This document shows, piece after piece, positions 9,601 to 16,690 of a stretch of 64,000 nt of DNA. The stretch is from Vandammella animalimorsus (GTDB lineage: Bacteria; Pseudomonadota; Gammaproteobacteria; Burkholderiales; Burkholderiaceae_C): contig NZ_NSJF01000002.1 of assembly GCF_002285285.1 (NCBI RefSeq), positions 372,001 to 436,000 on the forward strand. The letters run 5' to 3'. The notes under the pieces are model-generated. The model ran no database searches and was not told the DNA's origin. It was given only the letters and a program-made list of their open reading frames with translations. The position numbers and the translations under genes are program-made. Position 1 is the stretch's first letter; each line of letters starts with the position of its first letter.

Positions 9601-9732
9601 CGCGGCCGCAAGCTTGTACTGGCGCACCTCCGCCAGCGCTTCAGAGGGCGAAAAGCCCATCAGCGCCAGACTGGAGCCTGCCAGGGTTGAGCCAGTCACT
9701 TGCATGAACTGGCGCCTGGAGACGTTCATCAT
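6664..9732 (-). CDS. fdoG: Selenocysteine-containing formate dehydrogenase major (alpha) subunit
   Basis: 1022 residues when the in-frame TGA at 9142-9144 is read as selenocysteine 197. Periplasmic Mo/W-bis-MGD enzyme oxidising formate to CO2, partner of fdoH and fdoI. A Tat signal is present (SRRQFMQ, residues 5-11). A [4Fe-4S] site is formed by C51, C54, C58 and C93. The active-site stretch ARV[24 protein letters not shown] matches FDH-N/O enzymes on both sides of the TGA, with the catalytic histidine next to Sec. Homology continues without interruption ([37 protein letters not shown] at the MGD-binding end). Length fits E. coli FdnG (about 1015). Start has GAAAGG upstream. Without recoding it would be called as two separate genes. 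Confidence 0.95.
9112..9144 (-). promoter_or_regulatory. Bacterial SECIS element directing UGA to selenocysteine
   Basis: Immediately 3' of the UGA, the minus-strand RNA can fold as CGG-(bulged U)-GGCA, loop GGUCU, UGCC-CCG (9131 to 9112). A GGUCU-type apical loop with a bulged U a few pairs below matches the SelB-binding hairpins of E. coli fdhF and fdnG. It is also coding ([10 protein letters not shown]). SelA, SelB and tRNA-Sec must be supplied from elsewhere in the genome. Confidence 0.88.
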
Positions 9733-10072
9733 GGGGTTGACCTTTCAAAAGGTTCAGGGGATCTCTTGTTGTGTCCTGTCACGGCAGCGGCCTGCGGATG
9801 CGCTGCTGCACCCGGCCCGGCGGGCCACGAAGAGGGCGCGATTGTAGAGACAGGCTCGCTGGGCTTCATTGACCAGCGCGCTTGGCCGACTGGCGCGCTC
9901 TGTCATTGCCGCGGGGTTTGCCGCCTGACCATGATGGGCGGGAGCATCCAGCGCGTGAAGGCGTGGTTTCCCTGATCCGTGGCTTTGTGCTCCTGCACTG
10001 GCCCCGAAAGTTTGACGATCACGGCAAAGGCAACCAAAATGCAACCAGATTGATTCCCAAGCAAGCATCGCC
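9733..10072. other. Gene-free stretch upstream of fdoG
   Basis: 340 bp between the divergent starts of fdoG and the antitoxin gene. It should hold both promoters, but no convincing -35/-10 pair, FNR box or sigma-54 site was recognised by eye. Short open frames here show no protein-like pattern. Confidence 0.5.
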
Positions 10073-10318
10073 ATGCCCGCCACCTTGACGCTGAAAAACA
10101 TCCCCGACGAAATCTACGAACGCCTCAAGGCCGCAGCACAGGCGCATCGCCGCAGCCTCAACAACGAGGCCGTCGTCTGCCTGCAAACCGTGCTCATGCC
10201 CGCCAGCGCCAGCGCCGAGGAGCGCCTGCAACGCGCCCGCGCCTTGCGCCAGCGCCTGGCCGGGCAGGACTTCGCCGCCGCCGACATTGCCGCCCTGCGC
10301 CAAGAGGGCCGCGCATGA
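10073..10318 (+). CDS. FitA/VapB-type ribbon-helix-helix antitoxin
   Basis: 81 residues. The N-terminal MPATLTLKNIPDEIYERLKA and RRSLNNEAVVCLQ form an Arc/MetJ-like ribbon-helix-helix DNA-binding fold, and the C-terminal ~30 residues would wrap the toxin. Its stop overlaps the toxin start by ATGA, the standard layout for translational coupling, and the complex probably autoregulates its own promoter. Assignment rests on fold pattern and on the PIN gene downstream. Confidence 0.85.
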   Translation: MPATLTLKNIPDEIYERLKAAAQAHRRSLNNEAVVCLQTVLMPASASAEERLQRARALRQRLAGQDFAAADIAALRQEGRA

Positions 10319-10719
10319 TCGTGGTGGACAGCAACGTGCTGGCCTACCTCTACCTGCCCGGCCAATTCAGCCAGCAGGCCGAAGCCCTGCTGCGCCAGCA
10401 CCCCCAATGGCACGCCCCACCGCTTTGGCGCAGCGAGCTGCGCAACATCTTGAGCGGCTACGTGCGCCGCCAGCAGTTGAGCCTGGCCGACGCGATCCAA
10501 ATCCAGCAGGAAGCCCAGGCCCTGATGGCGCTGGGCGAGCAAGCCGTGGATTCCGCCGCTGTGCTGGCCTTGGCACAGCACAGCGGCTGCACGGCATACG
10601 ACTGCGAATTCGTCGCCCTGGCCCAGGCCTTGGGCTGCCCGCTGATGACCCAGGACAAGCAGGTGCTGCGGGCGTTCCCGGGTGTGGCGTATAGCCTGGG
10701 CAGCGTGAAAGGCGCATAG
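10315..10719 (+). CDS. vapC: VapC-family PIN-domain toxin (ribonuclease)
   Basis: 134 residues, usual PIN toxin length. Acidic residues expected for the Mg-binding active site are visible: D5 in MIVVDSN, E41 in LWRSELRN, D96 in TAYDCEF and D114 in TQDKQ. Such toxins cut tRNA or rRNA when the antitoxin is degraded. It forms a two-gene operon with the preceding ribbon-helix-helix antitoxin, overlapping by 4 bp. Intact, with no sign of decay. Confidence 0.88.
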   Translation: MIVVDSNVLAYLYLPGQFSQQAEALLRQHPQWHAPPLWRSELRNILSGYVRRQQLSLADAIQIQQEAQALMALGEQAVDSAAVLALAQHSGCTAYDCEFVALAQALGCPLMTQDKQVLRAFPGVAYSLGSVKGA

Positions 10720-11011
10720 CGCGAGAACTTGCCCAAAATCCTGCCCAAGCGCCCTCCACCCCGCACACGTACGCCCTCTCCCGCCTGCGGGAGAGAGCTG
10801 GGGCGAGGGTGTGCGCTCGACAGAACGCTTGTGCGCGGCATGGTGCAAGACAGCGTGGGGCGCATCTCTTCTCCCCCGGCTCCTCTGCCCTCTGGGGAGA
10901 ATCTGGGTAGAAAAGAGCAACAACTGCATTCCAAAATAAAAGCGCCCGCCCTGCCATGCTGACACCCGCCCCAAGCAGGTCTGCTCCGCCAGCGCCGCCA
11001 GTCAGCGCCAG
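10720..11011. other. Gene-free stretch with CCCTCTCCC/GGGAGAG interspersed-repeat sequence
   Basis: No gene seen. 10774-10815 holds the palindromic CCCTCTCCCGCCTGCGGGAGAG followed by CTGGGGCGAGGG, a type of extragenic repeat common in high-GC proteobacteria. A related but tighter palindrome occurs at 55234-55259. A partial inverted partner (TCTCCCCAGAGGGC on the opposite strand sense) lies near 10880-10905. Confidence 0.5.
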
Positions 11012-11039
11012 AAAAAAACCGCCCCGAAGGGCGGTTTTT
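11012..11039 (-). terminator. Bidirectional intrinsic terminator
   Basis: AAAAACCGCCC-CGAA-GGGCGGTTTTT: an 11-bp stem with a stable CGAA-type tetraloop and T runs on both strands. It lies 80 bp after the stop of the minus-strand exported repeat protein and probably ends its message; it can also stop rightward transcription from the toxin-antitoxin pair. Confidence 0.9.
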
Positions 11040-11120
11040 CACTCAGGGCCGGGTGCATGCCCGGCGGGGTTCAGGGCCGCGGGTTCAGGTCCATGAAGGC
11101 TTTTCCCTGGCCCCGGCCGT

Positions 11121-13928
11121 TCAGGCGGCCTTGTGGCGCAAGCGCCGCGCGCCCAGGCCGGCGACGGCCAGGCCCAGCAGCATCAGGCCCCAGTGGCCCA
11201 GCGTGGGCACGGCCGTCACGCCCATGGGGCCGGCGGTAATGGCCGTGGTGGCGGCCAGCGGGTCGCTAATCTCGCCATTGGCCGCGTTGTCCGCATCGCC
11301 CAGGCCGCCGTCGGTCAGGGTGATGCTGGTCACGCTGCCGCTGGCGCTGATGCCCGGGTGCGCGTAGAAGCTGTCTGCCGTAGCGCTGGCGCTGGCGCGG
11401 CCGTACTTGAGCGCGCCACCCACCGCGCCGGGCCACTGCACGCTCATCGTCACCGTGCTGCCCACGTCGCAGCCCGTGAGCTTGAAGCGGAAGGCCCCAT
11501 GCGGCAGGCTTTGCCCGCTGGGCGGCGCGGCCGGCGCGGCGATGAAGGCGGTGCTGCCCGCGTCAAAGCGGCAGTTGGCCCCGCCGCCGGTGAAGGTGGC
11601 CACCGCCGGGGCGCCCGCGCCGCTGGGCGGCGCCGTCGTGCCCTCGAAGCGGCGGCGCACGTCCTTGAACGCGGCCGTCACGCTCTTGGCGCTGGTCACG
11701 TTCGTCAGCGCGCAAGTCGCCCCCGTGCAGTCGCCGCTGAAGCCGTCAAACGCAAAGCCCGTGTTGGCCGTGGCTGTGCAAGTGGCATCGCCGCCATTGG
11801 GCACGGGGTTGGGCGTGCAGCTCACCGTGCCGCCAGCGGCTGGGTTGGCTGTGGCGGTGATGGCGTGGGTGCTGGGCGTGGCGGTGAAGTTGGCCGTCAC
11901 GCTCTTGGGACTGCTCACGTTCGTCAGTGCGCAGGTCGTGCCGGTGCAATCGCCGCTGAAGCTGGTGAAGGTGTAGCCCGTGTTGGCCGTGGCCGTGCAG
12001 GTGGCATTGCTGCCATTGGGCACGGGGTTGGGCGCGCAGCTCACCGTGCCACCAGCGGCCGGATTGGCCGTGGCGGTGATGGCGTGGGTCGTGGCCGTGG
12101 CGGTGAATTTGGCCGTCACGCTCTTGGGGCTGGTCACGTTCGTCAGCGCGCAAGTCGCCCCCGTGCAGTCGCCGCTGAAGCTGTCAAACGCGAAGCCCGC
12201 GTTGGCAGTGGCCGTGCAAGTGGCATCGCCACCGTTGGGCACGGGGTTGGGCGTGCAGCTCACCGTGCCGCCAGCGGGCGGGTTGGCCGTGGCGGTGATG
12301 GCGTGGGTCGTGCCCTTGGCGGTGAATTTGGCTATCACGTGCTGGGCGCTGGTCACGTTCGTCAGCGCGCAGGTCGAGTTCGTGCCCGAGCAATCGCCGC
12401 TGAAGCTGTCAAACACAAAGCCCTTTTTGGCCGTGGCCTTGCAGATGGCGATGCCGCCGTTGGGCACGGGGTTGGGCGAGCAGCCCACCGTGCCGCTGCC
12501 TTTGGGGCTGATGGCGGTGGTGATGGCGTGGGTCGTGGTGAAGTTGGCCGTCACGCTCTTGGGGCTAGTCACGTTCGTCAGCGTGCAGGTCGTCCCCGTG
12601 CAGTCGCCGCTGAAGGCGCTGAAGGTGTAACCCGCGTTGGCCGTGGCTGTGCAGGTGGCATTGCCGCCCTCGAACACCGAACTGGGCGAGCAGGTCACCG
12701 TGCCGCTGCCTGCGGGGCTGATGGCGGTGGTGATGGCGTGGGTAGCAGGCGGAATCAGCCGCACCACATCGGAGCGCATCACCGTGCCATCTCGCATGCT
12801 GAACCAACCGCCCACCAGCAGCTTGCCACTGTCTTGCAGCAAAAAGGAGGAGATGCCACGGCTATAGGTGATGACTCCGTCCACGGCGGGTGCGTTGAAC
12901 TGGTTGTCCAGCGTGCCGTCGGCGTTCAGCAGGGCCAGGTGTTCGCGGGCCTGGCCGTGCACCTGGGTGAAGTTCCCCCCGATCAGGATTTGCCCGTTGG
13001 GCAGCTCTTGTACGGCCTGCACCTGTTCACTACCACCCTGGATGCGGGGGTTGGCAAAGCTGGTGTCCAGCGTGCCATCGGCATTCAGACGCAGCAGCCT
13101 TTCGTAGGGCTTGTGCTCTACGTAAGTGAAGCCGCCCCCCACCAGAATCTTGCCGCTGGCCAGGCGGTGCAGCATCGTCACACCTGACGCAACATAGGCC
13201 AGCCCGTCGTTGGCCAGGCTGCCATCGGGGTTGAGCCGGTACAGCTGCCCGTTGTTCGCCCCCGCCAGAATTTGGCCGTTGGGCAAAAGCAGCAGGCCCC
13301 CCGCCAAAAAGTGGTCGGGCAGGGTGTTTTGAAAGCTGGCATCGCGACTGCCGTCAGCGTTCAGCCGGGCCAGGCCGTGCGCGGGCGCCCCGTCCACCTG
13401 GCCGAAATTGCCAGCGATCAGAATTTTTCCATCGGCCTGCACGGCCAGATGCTTCACCAGTTGGTTATGCGGCAGCAGTGCGCTGATGGTCGGGGAGGTG
13501 AAGCTGGTGTCGCGCGTGCCATCCGGGTTCAGGCGCACGACCCGCGATGCGGGCTCGCCAACGGGAAATTCGGTGAATCCGCCGGCCGCCAGCAGCTTGC
13601 CATCGGCCTGCAAGGCCAGGGCGAAAACCGGGCCGCCCTTGCCATCTAGCCGCTGTTCATCGGCGCCGCTGTTCACATTCAGGCGGACGAGCTCGGTGAG
13701 GAAGGTCGCCCACAGCTTGCCGTCGTGCTGCACCATGGCATGGGTGGAGCCTTGATCGGCCTTGAACGAAGCATCCAACTTCCAGTGCTGGGCCTGGGCG
13801 GTGGCGGCTGCGCCCAGGACCAGCGCGGCGCCGACGGCCCAGCGAGCCAGGCGCCTCAGGCACTCAAACTTTCGGGGGGGAGGGGGGAAAAGCTGCGGCA
13901 AGGGCCGCGCCGCCTGGCTGGGGTGCAT
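11121..13928 (-). CDS. Exported Delta-60 / InlB-B-like repeat protein with IPTL-CTERM sorting signal
   Basis: 935 residues from the ATG at 13928, which has AGGAGG eight bases upstream; a TTG two codons earlier is less likely. Order: signal peptide with a long n-region (AVGAALVLGAAATAQAQ); about 350 residues with six or seven Delta-60-type strands (GKILIAGNFG, GQILIGGNFT, GKLLVGGWFS, each preceded by LNADGTLD-type motifs), which should form a beta-propeller; five ~71-residue repeats (THAITA...GTVSCTPNPV..NG...FSGDCTG..C.LTNVTS.KSVTA.F) with paired cysteines; a choice-of-anchor-like domain; and VPTLGHWG plus a hydrophobic helix plus RRLRHK at the end. The last part is an IPTL-CTERM signal recognised by an exosortase. 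Likely cell-surface protein; ligand unknown. Confidence 0.85.
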   Translation of the reverse strand: MHPSQAARPLPQLFPPPPRKFECLRRLARWAVGAALVLGAAATAQAQHWKLDASFKADQGSTHAMVQHDGKLWATFLTELVRLNVNSGADEQRLDGKGGPVFALALQADGKLLAAGGFTEFPVGEPASRVVRLNPDGTRDTSFTSPTISALLPHNQLVKHLAVQADGKILIAGNFGQVDGAPAHGLARLNADGSRDASFQNTLPDHFLAGGLLLLPNGQILAGANNGQLYRLNPDGSLANDGLAYVASGVTMLHRLASGKILVGGGFTYVEHKPYERLLRLNADGTLDTSFANPRIQGGSEQVQAVQELPNGQILIGGNFTQVHGQAREHLALLNADGTLDNQFNAPAVDGVITYSRGISSFLLQDSGKLLVGGWFSMRDGTVMRSDVVRLIPPATHAITTAISPAGSGTVTCSPSSVFEGGNATCTATANAGYTFSAFSGDCTGTTCTLTNVTSPKSVTANFTTTHAITTAISPKGSGTVGCSPNPVPNGGIAICKATAKKGFVFDSFSGDCSGTNSTCALTNVTSAQHVIAKFTAKGTTHAITATANPPAGGTVSCTPNPVPNGGDATCTATANAGFAFDSFSGDCTGATCALTNVTSPKSVTAKFTATATTHAITATANPAAGGTVSCAPNPVPNGSNATCTATANTGYTFTSFSGDCTGTTCALTNVSSPKSVTANFTATPSTHAITATANPAAGGTVSCTPNPVPNGGDATCTATANTGFAFDGFSGDCTGATCALTNVTSAKSVTAAFKDVRRRFEGTTAPPSGAGAPAVATFTGGGANCRFDAGSTAFIAAPAAPPSGQSLPHGAFRFKLTGCDVGSTVTMSVQWPGAVGGALKYGRASASATADSFYAHPGISASGSVTSITLTDGGLGDADNAANGEISDPLAATTAITAGPMGVTAVPTLGHWGLMLLGLAVAGLGARRLRHKAA
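11658..12743 (-). repeat. Five tandem ~215-bp coding repeats
   Basis: Five head-to-tail units, residues ~396-757 of the exported protein. Units 3, 4 and 5 are close to one another (ACGGGGTTGGGCGTGCAGCT and GCCGCTGAAG recur), units 1 and 2 are more diverged. The gradient suggests repeat gain and loss by recombination at the C-terminal side. Confidence 0.9.
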
Positions 13929-13964
13929 GTGCAAGACCTCCTATGAAAAAAATGACCGGCGGGA

Positions 13965-13991
13965 AAAAACCTGTCCAAGAGACAGGTTTTT
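13965..13991 (-). terminator. Terminator-like hairpin in the 5' leader of the Delta-60 gene (possible attenuator)
   Basis: AAAAACCTGTC-5-GACAGGTTTTT: 11-bp perfect stem ending in a U run on the minus strand, about 20 nt after the predicted transcription start and about 37 nt before the ATG. Placed like an attenuator. Copy B keeps the stem on the gene strand through a G-U pair. Confidence 0.7.
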
Positions 13992-14016
13992 GCAAATCAT
14001 GTAACGAGCTGAATCC

Positions 14017-14045
14017 ATTGTAGGGCGCAGCCATGCGCTTGCCAA
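14017..14045 (-). promoter_or_regulatory. Near-consensus sigma-70 promoter for the Delta-60 gene
   Basis: Read on the minus strand: TTGGCA, 17-bp spacer, TACAAT. Both hexamers match consensus at five of six positions. The same hexamers and spacing recur in copy B (16305-16333) although the spacer sequence differs, which argues for selection. Confidence 0.8.
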
Positions 14046-14480
14046 CGGCTAACGTTGCTGGCGTTGCTGGGCCGGTAGCCGGTGTTGCGCCTTTGCCCAG
14101 CCGCAGGCTGGGCTGCCCTGCAAGGGCCTGCAATACAGTTTTGATGGCCAGCCTTGGGCAGGGGGGGGCGGTGAGCCTGGTTTTCTTGCAAGGCGGGGTT
14201 GGGGTTGCAAAGTGAGCCGTCTGCCTGAGCGCCTGTCAGGGGCCGGGAGATGGAGCAGGCCGCTCAGGCCCTACAGCGCCAGGGGTGCAGGTGGCAGCGG
14301 TGCGCTGGCGCATGCAATGATTCGAAGCCGCAAGACAAGGAAGGTGAGTCTGTCGCAAACCGAGGCTTGCAGCACAGCGGATCGGGGCCACGACGCAAGG
14401 CAGACTGGGGGCGGAGTTTGCGGGGGCGACTCAACAACACCATCAACCACACACGATCAATGACGCGATAAGGCGCGGAT

Positions 14481-14508
14481 AAAAAAGGCGCCCCTCGGGG
14501 CGCCTTTT
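14481..14508. terminator. Strong intrinsic terminator
   Basis: AAAAAAGGCGCCCC/TCGGGGCGCCTTTT hairpin with T run on the plus strand and A run mirrored on the minus. No plus-strand gene precedes it in the 290 bp back to copy A, so it may end an unannotated small RNA, or act on minus-strand read-through from the cohesin-like gene. Confidence 0.8.
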
Positions 14509-14533
14509 GGTTTGATGTGAAAGCTGCCGGCTC

Positions 14534-14696
14534 AGAGCCTGTTCAAAATCTTTGCACGGCGGTCAAGAGAGCGGATTTGGGCGCTCTGCTTCGTTGCAAA
14601 GCCTCGCCATAGCCCCAGCTATGGCTGCGTTTTGCGCCTTGCAGCCCACCCCAAACCGCTTCTTGCCCACTCGCGCCGAGATTTTGAACAGGCTCT
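14534..14696. mobile_element. MITE-like element with 18-bp terminal inverted repeats
   Basis: 163 bp bounded by AGAGCCTGTTCAAAATCT and its exact reverse complement AGATTTTGAACAGGCTCT. No coding capacity. Its right end touches the TGA stop codon of the minus-strand gene 14696-16093. Related, more decayed copies lie at 16545-16690 and 27085-27260, with a right-end fragment near 55470-55509. Confidence 0.8.
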
Positions 14697-16093
14697 CAGC
14701 GAGTTCGGCGCAGGCTCAAAGCCAGTATGCCCAGTGCGCCCAAAAGCGCAGACATGGCGATCTGCGACCACAGCGAGGAAGCGGGAACGGCGACCGGTGC
14801 AGCGTGCAGCGGCGCAGAGCGCACGCTGATTGTGCCGCCGGATGCATTCCCCGATAAATAAACATCGCTGCCAGGCTTGTCGCGGAAAAGATGGCTTTCG
14901 AAAAACAAATAAATGTCATCCATTGACGAAGTGGTATCAATGGTTGCCTTGGCTTTAATCTCATAGGCCTGTGGGATGTAAGGCGAGGGAAGCAATCGGG
15001 CAATATTGCATTTCAATTTGCCAGCATTGTTGTCAATTGTGCAATTGGTGTTTGCGGTGGCAGAAGATTCCCATGATTTCAGCGTCATCCGGTTCTTGTC
15101 GTAGGCAGCAACAAACTCAGCTGCGCCGACATTTGGCGGATTGGGAGATTGAAGCCGGATCGTGATTTCATGATCGACAGCCCCCACTTCTACCGTGCTG
15201 TCAATGATTTTCAGTGTCGGCTTGCTGGAGCCGCTATCGGCTATTCCCGCGCCAATTTTCAGCGGCCAACTGACCGTGGCGCCGGCGGGGTTGGCATGGT
15301 CAAACAATTTGCAGCTCAGCGTAGCATTTTGCTCGACGCTTTTTTTGACTCGGCCTCTCACAAAAATATCAGCGCTGCTCTCACTGGCTACGATCAGCGG
15401 CATGGCGTCATAGAAAGCAAAATCCGCTGCATCGGCGCCGCTGATCTGGCAGTTATCCAGCTTGGCAGTGGCAGTGGCCGTGCCATCTTCAGCCGACAAG
15501 GTGATTTTGAACGCCACATCACTGCCAATATCATGGCCGGAAGCTTCAATGGGTGTGCCGGAAGTTGGGTTCAGAAATCCGCTCGCCTGCCTTGGGGGTG
15601 GCAGGCTATTGCTGACGGTGATTTTTCCGCTTGACAAGGCAACGGCACTAATAGGGTATCTATTGCCTGTTTCGCCGTAAAAGACAACGCTGTCATCATC
15701 GTCGGAAACAGCAAAAGGTATATCCCCCAGTGGAGCATCCGGCTTGACGTCCACTTTGATTTTTATTCTGTATCTTTCTGGAAGAAAAGCTCCCACTGAT
15801 TTTTCATCAACATTGCAGTTGATCTTCCCGGCCGCAACAAAGCATCTTCCATCAGCGTTCCCGAAATATTGAAAGTCGGCATCGGTAACCGTGATGCTGC
15901 TGCTAACGGGAATCGAGAGAGAAAAGGAAGCAATTTTTCGTGGGTTGGAGTTCTCGAACCGGACGGTCACGATGTGATCGTTCGTGCCTGGCAACGCCAC
16001 GGTTTCGTCAATCGAGAATGATTGCGCCTGGGCAACACTGAGGCCAAAACCCAGAAAAAAAGCGGTTGCCAACGGGATTCTATAAAAAGACAT
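14696..16093 (-). CDS. Exported cohesin-like protein with exosortase-type C-terminus
   Basis: 465 residues from MSFYRIPLATAFFLG (16093); a TTG five codons upstream is the only other option and no good Shine-Dalgarno is seen. Signal peptide ending SVAQAQ. Two domains of the same kind (about residues 22-150 and 290-425) show the cohesin-like pattern: VTVRFENSNPRKIASFSLSI ... DAPLGDIPFAV, and ITIRLQSPNPPNVGAAEFVA ... TIDTTSSMDDIYLFF. A central domain separates them. The end, VPASSLWSQ, then a hydrophobic helix and LRRTR, resembles IPTL/VPxxxW-CTERM sorting tails. Clearly more A/T-rich than its neighbours, suggesting transfer. Probable surface or matrix protein; the function is unknown. Confidence 0.75.
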   Translation of the reverse strand: MSFYRIPLATAFFLGFGLSVAQAQSFSIDETVALPGTNDHIVTVRFENSNPRKIASFSLSIPVSSSITVTDADFQYFGNADGRCFVAAGKINCNVDEKSVGAFLPERYRIKIKVDVKPDAPLGDIPFAVSDDDDSVVFYGETGNRYPISAVALSSGKITVSNSLPPPRQASGFLNPTSGTPIEASGHDIGSDVAFKITLSAEDGTATATAKLDNCQISGADAADFAFYDAMPLIVASESSADIFVRGRVKKSVEQNATLSCKLFDHANPAGATVSWPLKIGAGIADSGSSKPTLKIIDSTVEVGAVDHEITIRLQSPNPPNVGAAEFVAAYDKNRMTLKSWESSATANTNCTIDNNAGKLKCNIARLLPSPYIPQAYEIKAKATIDTTSSMDDIYLFFESHLFRDKPGSDVYLSGNASGGTISVRSAPLHAAPVAVPASSLWSQIAMSALLGALGILALSLRRTR

Positions 16094-16129
16094 AAGATTA
16101 ATTTTCAAAAACAGGGTTAATAGAGAAAA

Positions 16130-16213
16130 TCATGGCGCTGCATGCAAGCGCGCATTCCTGAAGCAATATTGGGGGTGGCATGGCAAGGGCCGCGCCGCCT
16201 GGCTGGGGTGCAT
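16130..16213 (-). CDS. Possible 27-residue leader peptide in front of the cohesin-like gene
   Basis: Copy B retains AGGAGG and the first codons of the Delta-60 gene (MHPSQAARPLP), then runs into unrelated sequence and stops at 16130, 37 bp before the cohesin-like ATG. It should be translated well. It may simply be a truncated 5' end left by the duplication, or may couple translation to the next gene. Confidence 0.4.
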   Translation of the reverse strand: MHPSQAARPLPCHPQYCFRNARLHAAP

Positions 16214-16252
16214 GTGCAAGACCTCCTATGAAAAGAAAAATGACCGGCTGGG

Positions 16253-16279
16253 AAAAACCTGCCCAAGAGACAGGTTTTT
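16253..16279 (-). terminator. Leader hairpin of copy B
   Basis: Equivalent of 13965-13991. On the plus strand one pair is broken (C opposite A), but on the minus strand, the direction of the downstream gene, the same change gives a U-G wobble pair, so the RNA stem stays closed. Confidence 0.65.
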
Positions 16280-16304
16280 GCAAATCATGTAACAAGCCGA
16301 AGCC

Positions 16305-16333
16305 ATTGTAGGACGCAACCACGCGCTTGCCAA
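16305..16333 (-). promoter_or_regulatory. Sigma-70 promoter of copy B
   Basis: TTGGCA-17-TACAAT on the minus strand, identical hexamers and spacing to copy A. Expected to drive the leader ORF and the cohesin-like gene. Confidence 0.78.
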
Positions 16334-16544
16334 CGGCTGGCGTTGCTGGGCCGGTAGCCGGTGTTGCGCCTTTGCCCAGCCGCAGGCTGGGCTGCCCTGC
16401 AAGGGCCTGCAATACGGTTTTGATGGCAAGCCTTGGGCAGGGGGGCGCGATGGCCTGGTTTTCAGCGCCGCGCCTTTGCTGCACGGCATGCCGCATGCCT
16501 ACTGGCGCCCGTGCGCGGGGGGCGCAAAGTGCATAGCGCGCTTT

Positions 16545-16690
16545 AGGGGCTGTTCAAGCGCTTGGCGCGAGTGGGCAGCAGCGGCTTGGAATGGAACGGA
16601 GCAGGATGGGATGCAAGGCCGCAGACGGCCCAACCGCCCCAATCCGCCTGAGCGCCCGCCGCGCAAGCCAAGGGTTTTGAGCCGCGCCCT
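16545..16690. repeat. Decayed copy of the GCCTGTTCA repeat family
   Basis: Reads GGGGCTGTTCAAGCGCTTGG then GCGCGAGTGGGCAGCAGCGG, matching the reverse complement of 14534-14696 at the ends and in the GCGCGAGTGGGCA block. The far end (GGTTTTGAGCCGCGCCCT) lies directly against the nqrM stop codon. Confidence 0.6.

Larger units (their letters stand above)
13897..14185 (-). repeat. Duplicated promoter-leader segment, copy A
   Basis: About 289 bp, highly similar to 16182-16463 in the same orientation. It contains promoter, 5' leader hairpin, Shine-Dalgarno and the first ~11 codons (MHPSQAARPLP) of the Delta-60 gene. Upstream of the promoter it holds two more dyads: CCCAGCC-GCA-GGCTGGG and the palindromic CCGG-TAG-CCGG, possible operator or RNA structures. 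Confidence 0.9.
16182..16463 (-). repeat. Duplicated promoter-leader segment, copy B
   Basis: About 282 bp matching copy A (13897-14185), including promoter, hairpin and Shine-Dalgarno. Here it stands upstream of the cohesin-like gene. The breakpoint on the gene side is at 16182. Confidence 0.9.

Noticed and set aside
6250-9690. Open frame of 1146 codons on the plus strand opposite fdoG
   Set aside because: Composition-driven antisense frame of a high-GC gene: no domain pattern, extreme Ala/Gly/His/Val content, and the opposite strand is a certain gene.
11133-13187. Long plus-strand frame opposite the repeat protein, itself repetitive
   Set aside because: Its repeats are only the reverse complement of the real coding repeats.
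13930-14185. Cyclic-di-GMP or other known riboswitch in the duplicated leader
   Set aside because: CCGG/CTACC and GGCAAAGGC-like pieces tempted the comparison, but the conserved order of a GEMM aptamer is absent and most of these lie upstream of the promoter.
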